The position numbers and the translations under genes are program-made. The notes under the pieces are model-generated. The model saw nothing but the letters and a program-made list of their open reading frames with translations, did no database searches and was not told where the DNA came from. DNA of 64,000 nucleotides from Symbiodinium natans. Lineage: Eukaryota > Sar > Dinophyceae > Suessiales > Symbiodiniaceae. The stretch is taken from assembly GCA_905221605.1 (NCBI GenBank), contig CAJNDS010002413.1, forward strand, positions 1,242,552 through 1,306,551, in the 5' to 3' direction. This document shows, in pieces, positions 21,851 through 32,105 of this stretch; positions within the stretch are counted from its first letter, which is position 1; each line of letters begins with the position of its first letter.

Positions 21851-22294
21851 TTGGGGGGGGGTTGCGCTGCTTTGCGGCTGAAGTTTCAGCTCGAGGATGT
21901 TTGTTTTGTTGGGCTGTTGTTTTGGGGTTTTAAGGTCTGGGGTCTGGGGTCTAGGGTTTAGGGTCTAGGGTTTAGGGTTTAGGGTTTCTAGGGTCTGGGA
22001 CAGTTAGGCGTGTGCTTGGGTTTGTGTCTTTGGGTGCGAAGTTGCTGGTTTTCAGCTTACGCTTCACGATGTCAACTGTTGTTGGGCTGGTTTTTGGGGT
22101 GCAACTGTTTTTTTTACCCTAAGTGTCTTCAGGCTTAGTGTCCCTGACTTTATGCCTGGGCGCTTGGAGCTCTGGGAGTTCATGTTTCAGGTCTTTTTCT
22201 TTTTGGAGTTTGGGGTTTAGGGTTTAGGGTTTAGGGCTTATAGGGCTTAAAGGGCGTAAAAAGGGGTTTGAAGGGTTTTTTTCGTGCATCCCAG

Positions 22295-22338
22295 GTCGCT
22301 GTTCTGGACCCTCCAGCTGCTAGTCCTGCTCTTCTACA
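22295..22338 (+). CDS. Channel exon 10: S5 helix
   Basis: Acceptor GCATCCCAG, donor GC (GCCCCT). It encodes SLFWTLQLLVLLFY, a clear S5 helix. The join to exon 9 gives T-A-G-S-L-F-W, the join to exon 11 gives Y-S-F-A-V. Confidence 0.85.
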
Positions 22339-22432
22339 GCCCCTTGGGCGGCCTGTGCGAAGGGCAGAAGAGGTTTTGAAGTTTAGGGTTTGGGGTTTTG
22401 GGTTTGGGGTTTAGGGTTTTAGGGTTAGGGTT

Positions 22433-22500
22433 GGGATGCTCCCTCTTATACTAAGAGTCCTGACTAGGGATTTTAGTACCACCACCCCCCCCCCCCCCCC
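22433..22500. mobile_element. MITE family D fragment
   Basis: GGGATGCTCCCTCTTATACT followed by AGTCCTGACTAGGGATTTTAGTACC matches one half of the family D copies at 51.2 and 55.1 kb. It ends in a C run. Confidence 0.45.
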
Positions 22501-23091
22501 CCCAATTTATAGAAATTGCACAGGGTTCGTGTCCAGTTGTAACCAAAAGTTTTTGGGCGAAAGATAGGCGGGCAGAGAACTTTGGGCGACAGTTTTGGGC
22601 GGGTTTCGGAGAAATCGTGAAGGGTTCGTGCCCGGAGCTGTGGACGAGTTTTGGGCGAAAGTTTCTGCTTTTGCTCTTGGGTGTTCGGGGGGCTCTTCAG
22701 GCCTTGGAAGCCTTTAAGTAAATTATTAGTTGAAAATCTTTGAAGCCTTGTTTCAGGTGTTTGAACATTTGGCCTCCAGGGACATTTTGCATCAGTGGGC
22801 TCTGTGTGGTGCCAGCTTGTTTACGCAAAGAACTTGGTTTACTTCACAATGATATCACACACAACAATTCTATTTATCCTGCTCTTGACAATAAACCACA
22901 AACCCTAAACCCTAGCCCCTAAACCCTAAACCCTAAACCCTAAACCCTAAACCCTAAACCCTAAACCCCGGGTTCAGGCTTGGGGGTTAGGAACCCTCTG
23001 GCTTTCGCAGGACCCCCGCGCCTCGACCTTCGGTTTTTTTGTTTTCAGGCACAAGGGGTCCCTTACCTTTTTTAAAGGGTTCTGAAGTATG

Positions 23092-23159
23092 TACCGCTCT
23101 TCCACGCCCCCATGTAGGGTTCAGGGTTCAGAGTTTAGGGTACCGCTCTTCCATGCCCC
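23092..23159. repeat. Direct repeat flanking a small telomere-word block
   Basis: TACCGCTCTTCCACGCCCC (23092-23110) recurs at 23141-23159 with one change. Between the copies lies a 30-bp block of GGGTTCAGGGTT-type repeat. Confidence 0.75.
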
Positions 23160-23478
23160 TAAACCCTAAACCCTAAACCCTAAACCCTAAACCCTAAACC
23201 GAGCTTGAAAACCCCAGAAACTCTGAAGCCGAAACTTCACACCCCGAACGCGGAACCCTACGCTGCCCATAAACCCTAAACCCCTGAACCCTAAACCCCC
23301 CTAGCCCTAAACCCTAAACCCTGAACCCTAAACCCTCAACCCTAAACCCTAAACCCTAAACCCCTGAACCCTAAACCCCCCTAGCCCTAAACCCTAAACC
23401 CTGAACCCTGAACCCTCAACCCTCAACCCTAAACCCTAAACCCTAAACCCTAAACACCCCTGACGTCCCAAACTCCAG

Positions 23479-23537
23479 GCTTTGCGGTGATTTTGACCCA
23501 AACCGTGAGCGACTTCTGCCGGGATCGCAACGTGACG
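23479..23537 (+). CDS. Channel exon 11: S5 end and turret
   Basis: Acceptor AACTCCAG, donor GC (GCTCCA). It encodes FAVILTQTVSDFCRDRNVT. The TQ-V-D motif after S5 is characteristic of dinoflagellate channels of this type. Confidence 0.85.
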
Positions 23538-23555
23538 GCTCCAGGGTCGCAGAAG

Positions 23556-23672
23556 AGGGTTTAGGGTTTAGGGTTTAGGGTTTAGGGTTTAGGGTTTCGG
23601 GTTTCGGTTTAGGGTTTAGGGTTTAGGGTTTAGGGTTTAGGGTTTAGGGTTTAGGGTTTAGGGTTTAGGGCT
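23556..23672. repeat. TTTAGGG array
   Basis: About sixteen units with one GGGTTTCGG interruption near 23600, starting about 20 bp inside intron 11. Confidence 0.9.
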
Positions 23673-24423
23673 AGGGGGGTTTAGGGCTTGGGGTTCAGGG
23701 TTCAGGGTTTTGTGTTTTAGGGTTTAGGGTTTAGGGTCAAGCCTGAATGTCCCAAATGCTAGAGTGCCTGCGGATGCGTTTCTGACTGGGGGGCTTAACG
23801 TTGTACACCCAAAACCCTGACCCTGAACTCCAAGACGATCAGTACGTTAAGGTGACCCCTACATCTCAAACCTCTCAACCCCCAAAACATCTAGAGCGCG
23901 GATGCATTTAGAAAGCCTTTTCTGGGATTTGAGGTCTTGGGGGTCGGGTTTATGGTGTTAAGCCCTAAATACCCCAATTACCCTTCAAGGGCTTACAGGG
24001 GGATTATTGGATTTGCGGCATTGCTTGCCTTTTTTCAAGGCGCCTTGTTTTTGGTTGTTGTTGTTTCTTTTGTTTTCCGGCTTCTTTCCACCATATGCAC
24101 TCTGAACTCTAAACCCTAAAACTTAAGCCCTAGTCAAACCCTAAGCCCTAAACCCTAAGCCGCAGTTAGGATCTTAGCACGCTTCCTGACATCCCTGCTT
24201 ATATGTTGTGCCTTGTAGAGCTCAGGGAAGCCCTGAGCCCATGGCGTGAGGCCCTAAACGCTCTCAACACCCTAAGCACTAAACCTAGGGTTTAGGGTTT
24301 AGGGTTTAGGTTTTAGGGTTAGAGGTGTAGGGTTTAGGGCCCTCAACCCGAATCAGCCCTCTATGAAACCCTACAATTCCCGAGAAGAAGCCTTTGGAGC
24401 CTTTAAAGCCCTACCCGACGCAG

Positions 24424-24504
24424 CTCAGCGAGGCCACGGGCGACGCCAACGCGCTGCCCAGCTGCGATCTCCCGGCCTTGGCGCAATACTGGCCCAGCGT
24501 GCTC
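24424..24504 (+). CDS. Channel exon 12: turret and start of pore helix
   Basis: Acceptor CCGACGCAG, donor GA (GAGACC), phase 0-0. It encodes LSEATGDANALPSC and LPALAQYWPSVL. The Y-W near the end precedes the pore helix in this channel type. Confidence 0.8.
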
Positions 24505-24748
24505 GAGACCTTGCGGCCAAGACACACAGGGTTTAGGGTTTAGGGTTTAGGGTTTAGGGTTTAGGGTTTAGGGACCCTAAACCCTAAACCCTAAATCCTA
24601 AACCCCTCTATTCCTAGGTGGGATAAGGGGGGGACCCTTAAAAGGGAACCCCTTCTTAAACCCTCTTCTGGCTCTCTTAACAAGGGACCTTATTCAGAGG
24701 GTCTATATCCCCAAGGGTCCCCCTAATCCTTAACCCCTCTATATAAAT

Positions 24749-24827
24749 TGGGATGTTCCCCCCTCATATTATGGGGGATTAGAGTGCCCCCTATGAAGGG
24801 CTGTTAGTACAAGGGGGAACATCCCAA
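24749..24827. mobile_element. MITE family D copy
   Basis: TTGGGATGTTCCCCCCTCAT at the left and TACAAGGGGGAACATCCCAA at the right form a long imperfect inverted repeat 79 bp overall. Confidence 0.75.
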
Positions 24828-25188
24828 CCTCTAAGCCCTAAAGGGCCTCTTCTTTCTGCGCAACTTAATAAGCTAAGCCTATTCTCTGCCTTGCTTACAC
24901 TTCAATGAGGCATCATAGGAGGAAGGCAGGTCTGGGAAGTGTTGGCAAGTGTTCTCATCCAACCTACTCAATTGGAGTGTATTTTGCTGCTGCCTCACGG
25001 GGGGGGGGGGGAGGTGCGGGCGTGAAGCAAGTACTACCGGGGTCGAAATTATTCGTGATATTATTCCCTGATGGTCCCGTTATAATTATACTATACTAAC
25101 CCCCCCCCCCCAAACCCTGCTCTAACTATTCAGGCCCTTCTAGTACTGCCGGATGAGGGGCCACAGGTTTGTCCTTCGGGAAGGCGAC

Positions 25189-25280
25189 GCACACACACAC
25201 ACAAACAAACACACACACACACACTCTCTCTCCCTCACACACACACACACACACTCTCTCTCTCTCTCCCTCACACACAC
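25189..25280. repeat. (CA)n / (CT)n microsatellite
   Basis: Runs of CA and CT dinucleotides, purine-pyrimidine segregated, in intron 12. ORFs reading VCVCVC or HTHTHT across it are artefacts. Confidence 0.95.
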
Positions 25281-25495
25281 AAGTGCGCACGGGCACGCGG
25301 GCGAGCACAACATCGCTCTGAACGGCCGCGACCATGGCCATGATGGCAACAAAGGAGACAATCGCAACAGCAGCGACCTCCCGGTTCTTGGAAATATAAG
25401 GCCAGTAAGTCTCTGCATGTTTCTACACCCTAGGGCCCTAGGGCTGCGCGTAAGCCCTGAAAAGCCAGACCCGAACCCCTGAACCCTAAACCAAG

Positions 25496-25545
25496 GAAAG
25501 CATGCTCACCCTGTTCCTGTCCATCTCTGGCGGGATTGATTGGCA
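25496..25545 (+). CDS. Channel exon 13: pore helix and selectivity filter
   Basis: Acceptor AAACCAAG, donor GC (GCACAG). It encodes ESMLTLFLSISGGIDW: pore helix then filter. The single acidic residue before the tryptophan (D) is the likely charged ring of the filter. The joins on both sides keep frame. Confidence 0.9.
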
Positions 25546-25724
25546 GCACAGATGCAAACGGCTGCCTAGGGTTTGGGGTTTAGGATTTAGGGTTTAGGGT
25601 TGAGGGTCTATACCCCGAACCCTAAACCCCTAACTGGTTGTTTAGGCTTAGGGGCTTCTGACGTCCGACAGAACTGTAAGCCTGCCTTGCCAGAGTCCCT
25701 CTACCAGGGAAAGTCAGCTTTTCT

Positions 25725-25825
25725 GGGACCGGGAGTAGGCCCTTTTTTCTGGGGTTGGGGTTCCCTTGTAATCCCCTTGAAACCCAAAAGTGTACCCTTG
25801 GTATTCCTAGGTTACTCCCGGGTCT
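25725..25825. mobile_element. MITE family C copy
   Basis: GACCGGGAGTAGGCCCTTTT at the left, GGGTTCCC-like core GGTTCCCTTGTAATCCCCTT, and AGGTTACTCCCGGGTCTAG at the right. Confidence 0.65.
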
Positions 25826-25898
25826 AGTTTTGCCAGAGGGGATGAGGTGGTTTTGGGAGGGCCAGTTCTTCATTACCCCTGGTTGGGTACCCTCAACA

Positions 25899-25990
25899 TG
25901 AGGGTTTAGGGTTTAGGGTTTAGGGTTTAGGGTTTAGGGTTTAGGGTCTAGGGTTTAGGGTTTAGGGTTTAGGGTTTAGGGTTTAGGGTT
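25899..25990. repeat. TTTAGGG array
   Basis: Twelve to thirteen units in intron 13, one with GGGTCTA. Confidence 0.9.
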
Positions 25991-26244
25991 CCTAATGTAG
26001 AGAAGTGACCATCTGTGAACGAAGTGAGCATTCAAATGATAGCAGCTGAATGAATGGATTGCCCCTTCCGGGGCACCTTTGGGAACGCGGAGCCTTGTTT
26101 TCGTTAAACCCGAAACCCTAAACCCTCAGTCTAGGGTTTAGGGTTTAGGGTTTCGGGCTTAGGGCTTATTAGGGTTTAGGTAAGCCCGAAGCCCGAAACC
26201 CTAAACCCTGCTCGTAGGGCACCCTAGATCCCCTTCCTTTCTAG

Positions 26245-26272
26245 GCAAACTGCTTTGGAGCCTCTGCGCCAG
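26245..26272 (+). CDS. Channel exon 14 (28 nt): post-filter loop
   Basis: A microexon with the best pyrimidine-rich acceptor in the gene (CCTTCCTTTCTAG) and a GC donor. It encodes QTALEPLRQ and bridges filter and S6 exactly: phase 2 in, phase 0 out. Confidence 0.75.
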
Positions 26273-26690
26273 GCCGCGCGCAGTTGTGTGTGGGGGCGTG
26301 GGGGGGGGGGGCGGGTGGGGGTGAGTTGCTCTAAAACCCTAAGTCTTTGAACTCGGCCCTCAGCCACATAAACCCTAAACCCTGCAGATCCCAAATCCCA
26401 AACCCTAAAGCCCACGCCCCTCTATAGTCCCAACTCCCGAAAACACCCAATTTCTAAAGCCCCAAGAGTTTTAAAGCCCTCAAGGCCAAGCCCCTAAAGC
26501 CTAAAAACCCTAAAACCCCTAGAACCCTAAAACCCTAAAGCCCTAAAGCCCCAAACCCTAAAGCCCTAAAGCCCCTAAAGCCCTAAAGCCTTAAAACGCT
26601 AAAACCCCTAAAACCCCTAGAACCCTAAAGCCCTGAAACCCCAAACTCTACACCCAGGGCGGGGGGGGGGGGGGGGAGCGTGGAGCGGGG

Positions 26691-26808
26691 AACCCTAAAC
26701 CCTAAACCCTAAACCCTAAACCCTAAACCCTAAACCCTAAACCCTAAACCCTAAACCCTAAACCCTAAACCCTAAACCCTAAACCCTAAACCTAAACCCT
26801 AAACCTTA
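26691..26808. repeat. CCCTAAA array
   Basis: About sixteen units, nearly perfect, in intron 14. Confidence 0.95.
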
Positions 26809-27136
26809 AGGACTTGCGCAAGCGTCCCGAGTATCCCAAAGAAGGTCCTTCAGGGTTGATGGTTTTAGGGTCTAATTTTAACGCTACGCGACCCGCCTCG
26901 GCCCGGCCCAGCGCATCCGCGTCAGCATCGTGATTCCGCAGCGCCCAAGTCGCTGGACCCCAAGCAATAAGGGTTGGGTTGAGGGTTGAGGGTTGAGGGT
27001 TCCGGGTTTATGGTTTATGGTTTGGGGTTTGGGGTTGAGGGTTAGTTTAGGGCTCAAGGTTCACGCTTTGGGGTTGAGGGTTTTTTTGGGTTTAGGGTTT
27101 GGCTTGGAGTGATCGTAGGGTTGAGCCAGGCCCCTT

Positions 27137-27323
27137 AAGGGGGGGGGGTAGGGGGGGGGGGGGGGGGGGGGGGGGGGTTGGGGGGGGTGGGGGGGGTGGG
27201 GGTTTGGGGTGGGGGGGGGGGGGGGGGGGGGGGTGGGTGGGGGGGGGGGGGGGGTGGGGGGGGGGGGGGGGCGGGGGGGGGGGTGGGGGGGGGGTAGGGG
27301 GGGGTAGGGGGGGGGTAGGGGGG
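27137..27323. repeat. Poly-G tract with scattered T/A
   Basis: About 187 bp that is almost entirely G on the + strand, interrupted by single T, A or C. The proline-rich and glycine-rich ORFs across it are composition artefacts. It lies in channel intron 14. Confidence 0.95.
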
Positions 27324-27847
27324 CAACTGCCTCTGGTCCTGGTGAACCATCCGCTTGCGGACCCTGCTCACCTAGGGGGGGTACCCATTTGAGGCAAAAA
27401 AAGGGGTCCGAAAAAGGGCTTTGGGTTGTTAATTCATAAAGGGAAACCCTAAACACTAAACCCTAAAGCGAGGGGTCACCCTAAACTTTCTTGAGGTTTC
27501 CGCGAAAAGGCTTATTCACTGTGGTTTAAGCCTACCTTTGGGGTACTCCTAGGGGGGCTGAAGGTTTTTTTTTTCAGAGGGCGTTTAGAGAGTCTTTGTC
27601 GCTGCGTTTCTACAGGCCCTGCTATCATGGGGCGCTTCCCGAACGTTGTTCGACAAGAGTTGCTGAAATCTTTGGTTTTTACTTGAACCTGTAAGGGTGT
27701 CGAGTTGTTCGAGTTTGGGGGGTGCGGTGTAGGGTTTGCCGGGGGTTTGGGGTTTAGAGTGTGGGCTGCGGTTTAGGCGCCTTCAATACTGCAGGCGCTT
27801 TGGCGACCGAGTCTGGGGGACAGGGGGATAGGGAGGGTGCTCACCAG

Positions 27848-27895
27848 GTTTCGCCCACGGCGGTCGCCGTCATGATCCTGTTCATCGTTGTCACA
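27848..27895 (+). CDS. Channel exon 15: first half of S6
   Basis: Acceptor GCTCACCAG, donor GC (GCAGCT), phase 0-0. It encodes VSPTAVAVMILFIVVT, the P-containing entry and hydrophobic start of S6. Confidence 0.85.
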
Positions 27896-29106
27896 GCAGC
27901 TTGGATGTCTTTGGGCTCGAGTGCCTAAAGATGTGGTTTCTGTAAGTAATTAAGTGTTATGACCCTCAAAACCTCCAGAACAACAATTGTTTCAAAGTGA
28001 GGTGCCGTAGCAGTTGTCAGTAGCGGTCATTGTGGCAACCGAACTGGCGCGAACAGAAGAGTAAACTGGATTTGGGGTTTCGCGAATTCGGGGTACGGTT
28101 CCTTTTGAGAAAGGAATCCTACTATTTGGGGGACTATATTGGGGGTCCCAATTTCGTGAGCCCCCAATATTGAACAAAGCTTGAACAGAGAAATACCAGA
28201 GAAGCTCGCTCTCTCTCCCTCCCCCCATAAGGTTCCCTCTATGCCCTTATGACAGCATTCTAGAAGGTACCAGGTTAAGGGTTTCGGGTTGTGGGATTTA
28301 GGGTTTCTAAGGTTTAGGGCTGAGGTTTTACGGAGCTCCCCTGCTGAAACAGGATTTTCGGGTTTAGGGTTTAGGGCTTTTCGTTTCGGATCATCCCATT
28401 CTCCCACTCAACCTGATCCCGTTTAAGTAGGGTTTCAGGGTTCACGGTCTTTCTCGGGGTGTTTGGGATTCAGGGGCTAGGGGCTTAGGACCCTAAACCC
28501 TAAACCCTAAACCCTAAACCCTAAACCCTAAACCCTAAAACCCTCACGAGTGAAGGGCTGAGGATGGCTCAGGGCTCAAAAACCTCCACCTTGGAACCCC
28601 CAAGACCGGTTTAGGGTGTAGGGTTTAGGGTTTAGGGCTTAGGGTTTAGGGTTTAGGGTTTGGGGTTTGGGGTTTGGGGTTTAGGGTTTAGGGTGCCTGT
28701 AAACCCGAAGGACGAGACCTCTCGCCTGCTAGGTTCCTTGAGGGTTTAGTGTCTAAATTCTCGGAGTTGTACCCTGGACCCTCAAGGTTGTACCCTTGGG
28801 TTTTGCGGAACTGCTTTTAAGATTCCTACGGCAGTCCTAGGGCCTTTTTCGGAGTATGTTAAGGGGAACCTTGATTAGGGCTACAACCTTAGAGTCTTAA
28901 GATTTAGGGTTTACCTTTTTCAAGATCCCTAAGGTAGTTTATGGGCCCGTAAACCCTAAACCCTAAACCCCAAACCCCAAACCCTAAACCCTAAACCCTA
29001 AACCCTAAACCCTAAACCCTAAACCCTAAACCCTAAACCGATACATTAAGTGGGAACCTCAGGGGTGCGAGCCTGAACCCCTTGGCTTCAAGCCGAAGCT
29101 TGGCAG

Positions 29107-29120
29107 GTCTTCGCTGTGCT
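29107..29120 (+). CDS. Channel exon 16 (14 nt): middle of S6
   Basis: The smallest exon: acceptor CTTGGCAG, donor GT (GTGCCT). Its 14 bases encode V-F-A-V and the first two bases of L. Without it S6 would lack the F-A-V-L found in relatives; with it the frame passes from exon 15 to exon 17 unbroken. Confidence 0.7.
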
Positions 29121-29382
29121 GTGCCTTGGCCTTCATGTTCTACAGCCCCTTTCTTTCGGGGTTAGGGTTTAGGGTTTAGGGTTTAGGGTTTAGGGTTTAG
29201 GGTTTAGGGTTTAGGGTTTAGGGTTTAGCGTGTCCTTTTCTATTGCTAGGGGGGGGGGGGGGGGGGGGGGGGTTCTCCGGGACCGCGAGGTACCTCAAAG
29301 CTTAGGGCTCAGGGTTTAGGGTTTAGGGTTTAGGGTTCAGGGTTTAGGGTTTAGGGTTTAGGGTTTGGAGCCCTCAACACCA

Positions 29383-29500
29383 ACTACTATTTGCTTAAGA
29401 ACCCCCAAAAAACACGGAAATATCTTATAAGGGCAACAAAGGTATTATTATTCTTTTTTTTTTGGGGGGGGGGGGGGGTTCTTAAGCAAGATGTGGTAGT
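29383..29500. mobile_element. MITE family B copy
   Basis: CTACTATTTGCTTAAGAACC at the left and GGTTCTTAAGCAAGATGTGG at the right. The second half includes T10 and G17 runs that mirror the A-rich and C-rich left half. Confidence 0.7.
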
Positions 29501-30174
29501 CGACCTTAACCTGGAGACCCCATTCAACAGGTTTACGAGCTTAGCAAAAGGCGTTTAATCCACTCTCCGGAATATTAACTCACCCCTACTCTCAAAAAAA
29601 AACAATTATCACCCATCTACTTCACTGTCGCCATGATGGGAGGGTGAGATGCTGGGAGGAGGGGTTACAGTTGAGTTGACCTTTGCATGACAAGTATACC
29701 ACTACTAGGACCCAGACTAGGCCCTTATTCCCTTCTTGGGGGTTGTTGGGGCTTGCAGCGTTTCGCGCTCTAGGCTTTTTAGGGTTTTTAGGGGTCGAAA
29801 TAATTACTAATAGAAAGCCCTATTCGTGCTAGATGCGCAGCGATGTCCGTCAAACCTGCCCCAATCCAGTTTCGGACATCTACCTCTGAGCATGGCACAG
29901 GTTTAGGGTTTAGGGTTTAGGGTTTAGGGTTTAGGGTAATAGGGTTTACTTTCGACACTTAGTGTACTTGGGGTTGCTTCCAGCCCGCTGTGAACAAGTT
30001 TACACACGTGTTCATTGGCAAGGGAAACAGCTACCTGTGTGTTTTCAGACAGCTTCATCTATTCAAGATGTTTATAACATGTCAGTGTGCAGACGGCAAC
30101 TTGTGCACAGAAAGCCCCGATGAGTAGTACCCCGAAGCTTCCTCACCCGAGAGTTGCCTCCTAAATGTTGCCTA

Positions 30175-30268
30175 CCCCCCAACGAATTGAAAAAGATTCT
30201 TCCGTATCAGGGTAATAAGGGGATTGTTGCCATCTTTTGTTGGGGGTTCTGAAGCAAGTAGTAGTTGT
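30175..30268. mobile_element. MITE family B fragment
   Basis: The right end GGGGGTTCTGAAGCAAGTAG is clear; the left end is diverged (CCCCCAACGAATTG). It sits about 80 bp before exon 17. Confidence 0.5.
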
Positions 30269-30346
30269 GGTTGAGATTTTTCATGTTTTGAGATGCTTTG
30301 AATGTGTGTGTGTGCTGCGGAGAGGCATCGCCACTGTGAAGCCAAG

Positions 30347-30410
30347 GAACGTGGTAACGGGCGTTTTCTGCACGACAGCTATAGAAAGTGCGCAGTCCGA
30401 CAAAGACATC
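30347..30410 (+). CDS. Channel exon 17: end of S6
   Basis: Acceptor AAGCCAAG, donor GC (GCTTCA). It encodes NVVTGVFCTTAIESAQSDKD plus I. NVVTGVFC and IESAQ-DKD are signature residues of S6 and its cytoplasmic extension in dinoflagellate channels. The longer open frame beyond 30410 runs into a MITE and is not coding. Confidence 0.9.
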
Positions 30411-30433
30411 GCTTCATGGCCTGATCTGGAAGC

Positions 30434-30550
30434 TACTGGTTGCTTGTAAGAACCCTCCAAAATACTAATCAAAAAATCATACACCTCCTGATAAGGTCCG
30501 GGAAATATGGGGATTATCCTTTTTGGGGGGGTTCTTAAGCAACTAGTAGT
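30434..30550. mobile_element. MITE family B copy next to an exon
   Basis: ACTGGTTGCTTGTAAGAACC at the left and GGGGTTCTTAAGCAACTAGT at the right. It begins only about 25 bp after the exon 17 donor. Confidence 0.65.
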
Positions 30551-30718
30551 AAGGGCTTGCGATAAACCTTGCTAGTTTCAAACTTTCAACTCTAAACGGT
30601 TTCATCCCTTGAATCGCCCCCACCGAGGGGCGGGGGGCGTCTGCATGGAAGTCAGTAAGTTGGCTGTTTGCTCTATAAACCCTAAACCCTAAACCCAGCA
30701 AGACCCATCCGTCCCAAG

Positions 30719-30747
30719 GCGATCATGAAGCAGATGCACAAGCAGAG
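30719..30747 (+). CDS. Channel exon 18 (29 nt): link to EF-hands
   Basis: Acceptor GTCCCAAG, donor GC (GCCAGT). It encodes AIMKQMHKQ plus two bases of R. A K-Q-M-H-K helix between S6 and the EF-hands fits the family; phase 0 in, 2 out. Confidence 0.75.
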
Positions 30748-31284
30748 GCCAGTAGTGCCCCGCTTTTGCTTTGTGAGGGTGTTTGGGGTTTAGGGTTTAG
30801 GGTTTAGGGTTTAGGGGTCGTGCAAGCCTGTTTGAAAGCTGCAGCCTGCGAGTGGTTTGGATTTTGCACGTCCACCGTTCGGCCATTTTCCGACAGCGCG
30901 TCGTCCACGTGTGACAATGTCACTGGTTTCGGGTTTGGGTTTGGGGTTTAGGGTTTAGGGCACCTAGATCCGAGACAGTAACCAAGTCCTGAACTCATAA
31001 ACCTGAGCCGGCGACCCCTAAACCCTATACCCCATACCGCAAAGCTCGAAAATACACACCCATGGTTTCCATGTGTACATACTGCTTTGCATGGAATCAT
31101 TGATGGGGTTTAGGGAAGCTTAGGGAGCCTTAGGGAGAGGTGGGGAGTACTAGGGGACCTGGGGTTACCCCCTGAACCCCCCCCCGCCCCCTCCGCCCTA
31201 AACCCTAAACCCTAAACCCTAAACCCTAAACCCTAAACCCTAAACCCTAAACCCATAAGAACTTTCCAACTCATGCTTGGTCAG

Positions 31285-31345
31285 ATCCTTGGTCGAAGCG
31301 CTCAAGATGACGTTCTCAGAGATTGACCATGACAACTCGAACAGG
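31285..31345 (+). CDS. Channel exon 19: EF-hand 1, first part
   Basis: Acceptor CTTGGTCAG, donor GC (GCGACC). It encodes LVEALKMTFSEIDHDNSNR: entry helix and the first seven loop positions of EF-hand 1 (D1, D3, S5). Confidence 0.85.
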
Positions 31346-31799
31346 GCGACCCGGCGAAACTTTCGAGCACGCCTGAGACTTTCCACCCCCAATGTAGCAT
31401 GAAGTTACCCCCAGGGTAAAGTGATAGTCAGCAATAGCCACAACTATAGATATCTTTTTACATATACACAGATACATATATGTATGTATGTATATACATA
31501 TATATATATATATGTCCCCATTTATTTAAGGTTTACGGTTTAGGGTTTAGGGGAGTTTGCTTGGCTTCAACGGCTTGAAGGGTGCACACGCAGCAGGGTC
31601 TCTAGGTCTACGTAGGCTTCCGGGCTGGATTTGAGACAAATTTTGATGAGATTTGCACCACCTTATACTGTCAGCTCTGCCAGAGTTAAGCCCTGAACCC
31701 TAAACCCTAAACCCTAAACCCTAAACCCTAAACCCTAAACCCTAAACCCCAAACCCTAAACCCTAAACCCTAAACGTTGAGGGGATGCATCCCGTTGAG

Positions 31800-31823
31800 G
31801 TGTCGCTCGATGAGCTCAAACAG
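31800..31823 (+). CDS. Channel exon 20 (24 nt): EF-hand 1, second part
   Basis: Microexon, acceptor CCCGTTGAG, donor GC (GCTCGC), phase 0-0. It encodes VSLDELKQ and completes the 12-residue loop with S at position 9 and E at position 12. Confidence 0.75.
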
Positions 31824-31976
31824 GCTCGCCTGCTTTTTTCTCCAAGCTTCAGAGCCGAGAGGTAGGGAAACCCTAAAACCCTAAACCCTAACCCCTGCAC
31901 CCTAAACTCCAAACCCTAAACCCTAGCCCTAAACCCTAAACCCTAAACCCTAGCCCTAAACCCCAAGCCCTAAACC

Positions 31977-32022
<46 letters not shown>

Positions 32023-32048
32023 ACCCCAACCCCTCAACCCTGCTGGAG

Positions 32049-32105
32049 GCCCTGACGGCCAAGAAGCTCATGCACTTCATGGAAGCCCTTGGCATCTCGA
32101 CGCAG
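32049..32105 (+). CDS. Channel exon 21: linker between EF-hands
   Basis: Acceptor TGCTGGAG, donor GA (GACTCC), phase 0-0. It encodes ALTAKKLMHFMEALGISTQ, the usual helix and G-I-S turn before EF-hand 2. Confidence 0.85.

Noticed and set aside
25126-25482. ORFs with VCVCVC or HTHTHT repeats
   Set aside because: CA/CT microsatellite translation. A GTAAGT after 25401 made a local exon tempting, but no channel residues fit.
27061-27456. Proline-rich and glycine-rich ORFs of 78-131 codons
   Set aside because: They are produced by the poly-G tract read on either strand.
29107-29150. A second, degenerate S5 exon (TTCTACAGCCCCTT is shared with exon 10)
   Set aside because: The 14-base match is expected by chance at this scale. 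The first 14 bases of the island fit perfectly as the S6 microexon, and the shared word lies in its intron.
30237-30449. 70-codon ORF as a stand-alone gene
   Set aside because: Only its middle (30347-30410) matches the channel family. The two ends are MITE family B sequence.
31324-31393. EF-hand 1 reading straight on as D-N-S-N-R-A-T-R-R-N-F
   Set aside because: Splicing at the GC donor after 31345 to the 24-nt exon at 31800 gives a complete loop with proper ligands at positions 9 and 12, which the read-through lacks.
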